Below, one piece after another: positions 60,030 to 64,000 of a stretch of DNA of 64,000 nucleotides. The stretch is from Hormoscilla sp. GUM202 (GTDB taxonomy: Bacteria; Cyanobacteriota; Cyanobacteriia; Cyanobacteriales; Desertifilaceae): positions 21,683-85,682 of the forward strand of contig RFFC02000029.1 in assembly GCA_005518205.2 (NCBI GenBank), given 5' to 3'. Below the pieces are notes generated by a model. That model was not told where the DNA came from. It saw nothing but the letters and a program-made list of their open reading frames with translations, and ran no database searches. Position numbers and translations under genes: made by a program. Positions within the stretch are counted from its first letter, which is position 1; every line of letters starts with the position of its first letter.

Positions 60030-61901
60030 CTACAAACCACACTTGGGGCCCAGGGGAATGGCGATCGCGAATTCAGTGCCAGCATCAGGTTCTGAGAGGC
60101 AGCACAATTCTCCGCCGTGGCGATCGACCACAATCTGGTAACTAATAGATAATCCCAAACCGGTCCCCTTGCCCACCGGTTTAGTGGTAAAGAAAGGGTC
60201 AAATAGGCTATTTCGCACGTGGGTTGGCATACCCGATCCATTATCCTTTATTTTAATCACCACTTGGTCAGATTCTCCTAAACTGGTACTAATCCAAATT
60301 TTACCAGTTTGTGATAAGTCTTGATTATTTAAATACTCTATAGCGTCAATAGCATTCACGAGGATATTCATAAACACCTGATTTAACTGACCTGGGTAGC
60401 ATTCTACCAAAGGCAGCTTCCCATAATTTTTGATAATTTCAATTCTGGGGCGATCTGGTTGCTCCTTCAGGCGACTGTCGAGAATCATCAAGGTGCTGTC
60501 AATGCCTTCATGGATATCTACTTGTTTTATTTGGGCTTCATCTAACCGCGAAAATGTCCGCAGGGACTTGACTATTTCCCTGATGCGCTCGGCACCGACT
60601 TTCATGGACTTCAACAGTTTAGGAAAATCTGCGAGTAAGAATTCCAAATCTATTTCTTCAGCAGCTGATTTGATTTCGGGATGGGGGTGAGGATAATGTT
60701 GGGCGTAAAGTTGCATCATTCCGATTAAGTCGGAAGCATAGTCGGTAGCTGGGGCAATATTACCATAAATAAAGCTAGTGGGATTATTAATTTCGTGAGC
60801 AACTCCAGCCACTAACTGACCCAAAGCTGCCATTTTCTCATTCTGAACTAGCTGAGTTTGGGCGTGCTTGAGTTCTTGCAAGGCAACTGTCTTTTCCCGG
60901 ACTTGCTGCTCTAAGGCATCTGTATGAATGAGCACCCGACCGGTGAGAGGACGCAGCAACAGCACGACACCCCCAGTGCCCAGTCCGCTGAGAAATGCGA
61001 TCGCGATGCCGACAATTACCAGTTGGCGATTGACTGGCGCGTAAAGCTCCCCGCGATCGATCTTGATAGCCAGCCCCCAGTTGCTATTTTTAATTGGCTC
61101 AATGGACAGGATTACTGTGTCTCCTGAGGCAACGGAAACCTTTCGCAGCCCCGCCTCTCGCGATGCTACGCATTTGCCGATCTCCTGCAAGATGGCGGAC
61201 GATGCCCGAACTTGATTTCGCAAGGGGAAAAACAACTGCACTTGGTTATTATTGACAGCGCCGAGAATGGTTTCCCCAGTTTCTCCCAAACCGGTGTAAT
61301 CTGTGATAATGCGTTGTAAACTAGTAATTTTGAACAAAACGATGTCCGTTCCTATCCGCTGTTTAGAGCTTGGGTTAATAATTGGGGCTCCCACCACTAA
61401 ATAGGACTCACCCTGTAGCCCGATCTGGTCGCTAACTAGAGTCTTTTGAGATGCTATCGGCGGCACTAGCCAAAGTTCAGCTGGTATCGGTAATCCTACC
61501 CGAGCAACTACCGCTCCTGCCCCGTCTAGGCGAGTTATTCCAGCGATATCTTCTGTTCTCTTCATAGCATCAGTGAGCAGCTTGGTGCCGAAGTTTGTAA
61601 CTTCGTCCAGGCCGAGCCTCCCCTGGTTGTATTGCTCTAGCTGTTGACGACCTTTAGTACGGCTAGTAATCTGCTCGGCAATATCTTTAGCTCTAGATAG
61701 GAATTGCTCGACCGTCATGGTGCGGGTATGCAGGGCGAACTGGAGATTTCTTTCCTCCTGTTTTTTCAATTGGTTGTACAGGGGCATGATGCTCATCAGC
61801 GCCACTACAGCACTGATAGCAAAACTACCCAGGGCCCAATAAAGTATCAAAAGACGTTGTAATTTTTGGGAGTTAGTGGGATAATCGGAATTTTTTTTCA
61901 T
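60030..61901 (-). CDS. Cache-type sensor histidine kinase (copy 1)
   Basis: 623 residues. Membrane spans at about 20-40 and 290-312 bracket an extracellular double Cache-like sensor (TVEQFLSRAKDIAEQITSRT, TRLDGAGAVVARVGLPIPAE, GETGETILGAVNNNQVQLFF). Then a coiled coil (REKTVALQELKHAQTQLVQN), the phospho-acceptor GQLVAGVAHEINNPTSFIYG near 367, and the ATPase with NQVFMNILVNAIDAIE, DNGSGMP and GKGTGLGLSISYQI. No receiver domain or response regulator is adjacent. Tandem with a paralogue at 62331. Confidence 0.93.
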   Translation of the reverse strand: MKKNSDYPTNSQKLQRLLILYWALGSFAISAVVALMSIMPLYNQLKKQEERNLQFALHTRTMTVEQFLSRAKDIAEQITSRTKGRQQLEQYNQGRLGLDEVTNFGTKLLTDAMKRTEDIAGITRLDGAGAVVARVGLPIPAELWLVPPIASQKTLVSDQIGLQGESYLVVGAPIINPSSKQRIGTDIVLFKITSLQRIITDYTGLGETGETILGAVNNNQVQLFFPLRNQVRASSAILQEIGKCVASREAGLRKVSVASGDTVILSIEPIKNSNWGLAIKIDRGELYAPVNRQLVIVGIAIAFLSGLGTGGVVLLLRPLTGRVLIHTDALEQQVREKTVALQELKHAQTQLVQNEKMAALGQLVAGVAHEINNPTSFIYGNIAPATDYASDLIGMMQLYAQHYPHPHPEIKSAAEEIDLEFLLADFPKLLKSMKVGAERIREIVKSLRTFSRLDEAQIKQVDIHEGIDSTLMILDSRLKEQPDRPRIEIIKNYGKLPLVECYPGQLNQVFMNILVNAIDAIEYLNNQDLSQTGKIWISTSLGESDQVVIKIKDNGSGMPTHVRNSLFDPFFTTKPVGKGTGLGLSISYQIVVDRHGGELCCLSEPDAGTEFAIAIPLGPKCGL

Positions 61902-62330
61902 TGTGTACTACACTACTACAATGACCAATATGTCTCATGTTAAACAGCAAATGCAACCGATAACTTATCTGGCGATATTTCCAGTTTACGAGATAATTGT
62001 GAGGATTTTGTGAGCCGAGGGATTTTTTTTTGTACACTGCATATTTGCTCCCGAACCCTAAAGGGTCCGGCTACTCGAACAAAGCCCGCCTGCGCGGGCT
62101 AGATTGCCAAAGTGCAGTGTACCCAATTTTTTTCAGCACTTACTCTATCTGCTAGAGCATCTGTCCATTAATCGGACTTGACAAATTTAAACTATTGTGA
62201 TAATATTAAAAATAGATATATTTGCGTCTGGCCCCGATGGTGATGTCTGCTCTCAATACTTCGTAGGTTTTGGGATTATTTAATATGCAGTCACCATTTA
62301 ATCAAAAAAAATGCTATCTCCTTCTCTAGC
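61902..62330. other. Intergenic region between the two kinases
   Basis: No gene. It contains family A repeat copy 4 and the presumed promoter of copy 1 near 61910-62020. Confidence 0.6.
62032..62122. repeat. Interspersed repeat family A, copy 4 (compact form)
   Basis: 91 bp bounded by GTACACTGCA and TGCAGTGTAC. Inside: GAACCCTAAAGGGTCCGGCT, ACTCGAACAAAGCCCGCCTG and CGCGGGCTAGATTGCCAAAG. This is the shortest and cleanest copy and shows the family has terminal inverted repeats. Confidence 0.8.
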
Positions 62331-64000
62331 TTACGAACCTTGGGGAATTTCTATCACAAACTCAGTGCCAGCATCAGGAGAAGAAACGCAGCGCAATTGC
62401 CCGCCGTGCCGATCGACTATAATTTGGTAACTAATAGATAATCCCAATCCCGTCCCCTTACCGACCGGTTTGGTAGTAAAGAAAGGTTCAAATAAACTAT
62501 TCTGCACGATTTCGGGGATCCCCGGTCCATTATCCTTAATTTTAATCGCCACCCGGTCTGATTCTCCCAAACTGGTACTAATCAAAATTTTACTTGGTTG
62601 TGATAATTCTTGATGATTTAACTCGTCTATAGCATCAATGGCATTGACGAGAATATTCATAAATACCTGATTTAACTGACCCGGGTAGCATGGCACTAAA
62701 GGCAGTTTACTATACTCTTTGATGATTTCAATTCTGGGGCGATCGGGTTTTTCCTTGAGGCGACTTTCGAGAATCATCAAGGTGCTGTCGATGCCTTCAT
62801 GGACATCGACCTGTTTCATTTCGGCTTCATCTAAGCGCGAGAAGTTCCGCAGGGACTGCACTATCTCCTTGATGCGATCGGCCCCTACTTTCATGGACGC
62901 CAACAGTTTAGGAAAATCTGCGAGCAGGAATTCCAGGTCCATCCGTGCAGCAGCTGACTCTATTTCTGGATGGGGTTGGGGATAATGTTGGGCATAAAGT
63001 TTAATTAGTTCGATTAAATCATCAGCATATTCAGTAGCTGGGTCGATATTGCCATAGATAAAGCTCGTGGGGTTGTTGATTTCATGAGCAACCCCGGCGA
63101 TTAACTGACCCAAAGCTGCCATTTTATCATTCTGCACTAGCTGAGTTTGGGCCTGCTTGAGTTCTTCCAAGGCAACTGTTTTTTCTGCCAGCAAATTAGT
63201 CACTTCCTGGATTTTTTCTTGATTTTTTTCCTCTAATTCATCCATATGGACGATCGCCCGATCGGCAAGGGGACGCAGCAACAGCACGACACCGCCGGTA
63301 CCCAGTAAAATCATAAATACGATCGCCATACCGACAATTACCAGTTGTCGATTGACTGGCGCATAAAGCTCCCGGCGATCGATCTCGATCGCCACCGCCC
63401 AGTTACTATTTTTAATTGGCTCAGTAGCAACGATCGCCGTTTCTTCTGACCCTGTGGAGACTTTCACCAGCTGCGCTTCTCCTGATGCTACGGTTTTTTC
63501 GATCGCTCCCAACATGCTGGCAGATGCCCGAACTTGATTTCGCAAGGGGAAAAACAACTGCACTTCGTTATTATTGACAGCGCCGATAATGGTTTCCCCA
63601 GTTTCTCCCAAACCGGTGTAATCTGTGATAATGCGTTGCAAACCGGTAATTTTGAATAAAAGGATGTCCGTTCCCACCCGCTGTAAAGAGGTAGGATTGA
63701 TAATTGGGGCTCCCACCACTAAATAGGACTCGGACTGTAGCTCGATCGGGTGGCTAACTAGAGCCTCGAAAGATGCTATTGGTGGTACTAGCAAAAGTTC
63801 TGTTGGTATCGGCAATCCTACCCGAGCAACTACCGCTCCTGCCCCGTCTAGGCGCGTTATTCCAGCGATATCTTCTGTTCTCTTCATAGCATCAGTCAGA
63901 AGCTGGGTGCCGAAAGCAGCAACTTCTGACATGCCGATCCTGCCCTGGTTGTATTGTTCTAGCTGTTGACGACCTTTAGTACGGCTAGTAATCTGTTCTG
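62331..64000 (-). CDS. Cache-type sensor histidine kinase (copy 2, partial, runs off window end)
   Basis: The minus-strand frame stays open past the in-frame ATG at 63932 to the window edge, with EQITSRTKGRQQLEQYNQGR matching copy 1, so the N-terminus lies beyond 64000. Sensor (TRLDGAGAVVARVGLPIPTE), one membrane span (about 63290-63355), a longer linker coil than copy 1 (MDELEEKNQEKIQEVTNLLA), acceptor GQLIAGVAHEINNPTSFIYG, and DNGPGIP and GKGTGLGLSISYQI. Similarity to copy 1 is high throughout, pointing to a recent tandem duplication. Confidence 0.93.
   Translation of the reverse strand, partial: EQITSRTKGRQQLEQYNQGRIGMSEVAAFGTQLLTDAMKRTEDIAGITRLDGAGAVVARVGLPIPTELLLVPPIASFEALVSHPIELQSESYLVVGAPIINPTSLQRVGTDILLFKITGLQRIITDYTGLGETGETIIGAVNNNEVQLFFPLRNQVRASASMLGAIEKTVASGEAQLVKVSTGSEETAIVATEPIKNSNWAVAIEIDRRELYAPVNRQLVIVGMAIVFMILLGTGGVVLLLRPLADRAIVHMDELEEKNQEKIQEVTNLLAEKTVALEELKQAQTQLVQNDKMAALGQLIAGVAHEINNPTSFIYGNIDPATEYADDLIELIKLYAQHYPQPHPEIESAAARMDLEFLLADFPKLLASMKVGADRIKEIVQSLRNFSRLDEAEMKQVDVHEGIDSTLMILESRLKEKPDRPRIEIIKEYSKLPLVPCYPGQLNQVFMNILVNAIDAIDELNHQELSQPSKILISTSLGESDRVAIKIKDNGPGIPEIVQNSLFEPFFTTKPVGKGTGLGLSISYQIIVDRHGGQLRCVSSPDAGTEFVIEIPQGS

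Overview
The window looks like a chromosome segment of a filamentous (Oscillatoriales-type) cyanobacterium. The evidence is dense GCGATCGC (HIP1) palindromes, a thylakoid-type NdhB, two cytochrome c6-like genes, XisH/XisI, many short interspersed palindromes, a cobalamin riboswitch with HupE/CobW, and large WD40, TPR and STAND proteins. Coding density is low and many genes are broken, which suggests a genome undergoing decay or heavy transposition. The genus cannot be named from this sequence alone.

Layout. 1-1.6 kb: start of a plant-like leucine-rich-repeat protein on the minus strand, cut by the window edge. 2.2-3.8 kb: a decayed AAA-like gene split by an intact IS630-type element. 4.6-11.4 kb: a minus-strand cluster of a small exported protein, a P-loop ATPase and a 1716-residue STAND/WD40 protein, with the two large genes overlapping. 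This is the best candidate for an undescribed system. 11.5-12.9 kb: an intact ISL3-type element. 13.4-15.9 kb: an ArsA-like gene cut by an ISKra4-like element, itself broken by an interspersed repeat. 16.4-18.9 kb: housekeeping genes (two cytochrome c6, thioredoxin, FabG). 19-24.8 kb: M50 protease-TPR fusion with a decayed copy of itself, Gfo/Idh oxidoreductase and RNase III. 25.7-28 kb: MITEs, RNase P RNA, a corA pseudogene and a cobalamin riboswitch. 28.9-32.1 kb: HupE, DUF1636, Uma2 and CobW, a cobalt/B12-type group.

32.3-34.1 kb: a HigB/HigA-like toxin-antitoxin pair and a damaged IS1-type element lying between cobW and a copy of the cobW 3' end. 34.2-37.2 kb: remnants of a lipid/polyketide pathway (frameshifted fatty acyl-AMP ligase, truncated FAD oxidoreductase) and a ParB fragment. 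37.7-39.1 kb: a degenerate IS with perfect 8-bp target duplication. 39.1-41 kb: DCC protein, a hypothetical protein and prohibitin. 41-43.4 kb: a polyketide synthase remnant (enoyl reductase joined to thioesterase) fused at a recombination point to a broken GAF-like sensor gene. 43.9-45.4 kb: a TPR gene with one amber codon. 45.6-47.1 kb: folM-like/folB/folK. 47.1-47.9 kb: hcp and its Crp/Fnr regulator, both beheaded by one deletion. 47.9-49.2 kb: a fused MNT-HEPN protein and a clan AA protease. 49.5-51 kb: ndhB. 51.3-52.1 kb: xisH-xisI. 52.1-54.6 kb: WD40, RAYT and TnpB remnants around an RTX protein. 55.4-58.9 kb: a toxin-antitoxin island built partly by duplication. 59.1-64 kb: a methyltransferase and two tandem paralogous Cache-type histidine kinases, the last cut by the window edge.

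Two themes recur. First, several interspersed repeat families and MITEs, some inserted in frame inside genes. Second, gene inactivations that can be read at base level: TA or 8-bp target duplications, single-base frameshifts, amber codons and deletion scars. Functional assignments rest on motif recognition only; no database search was run.
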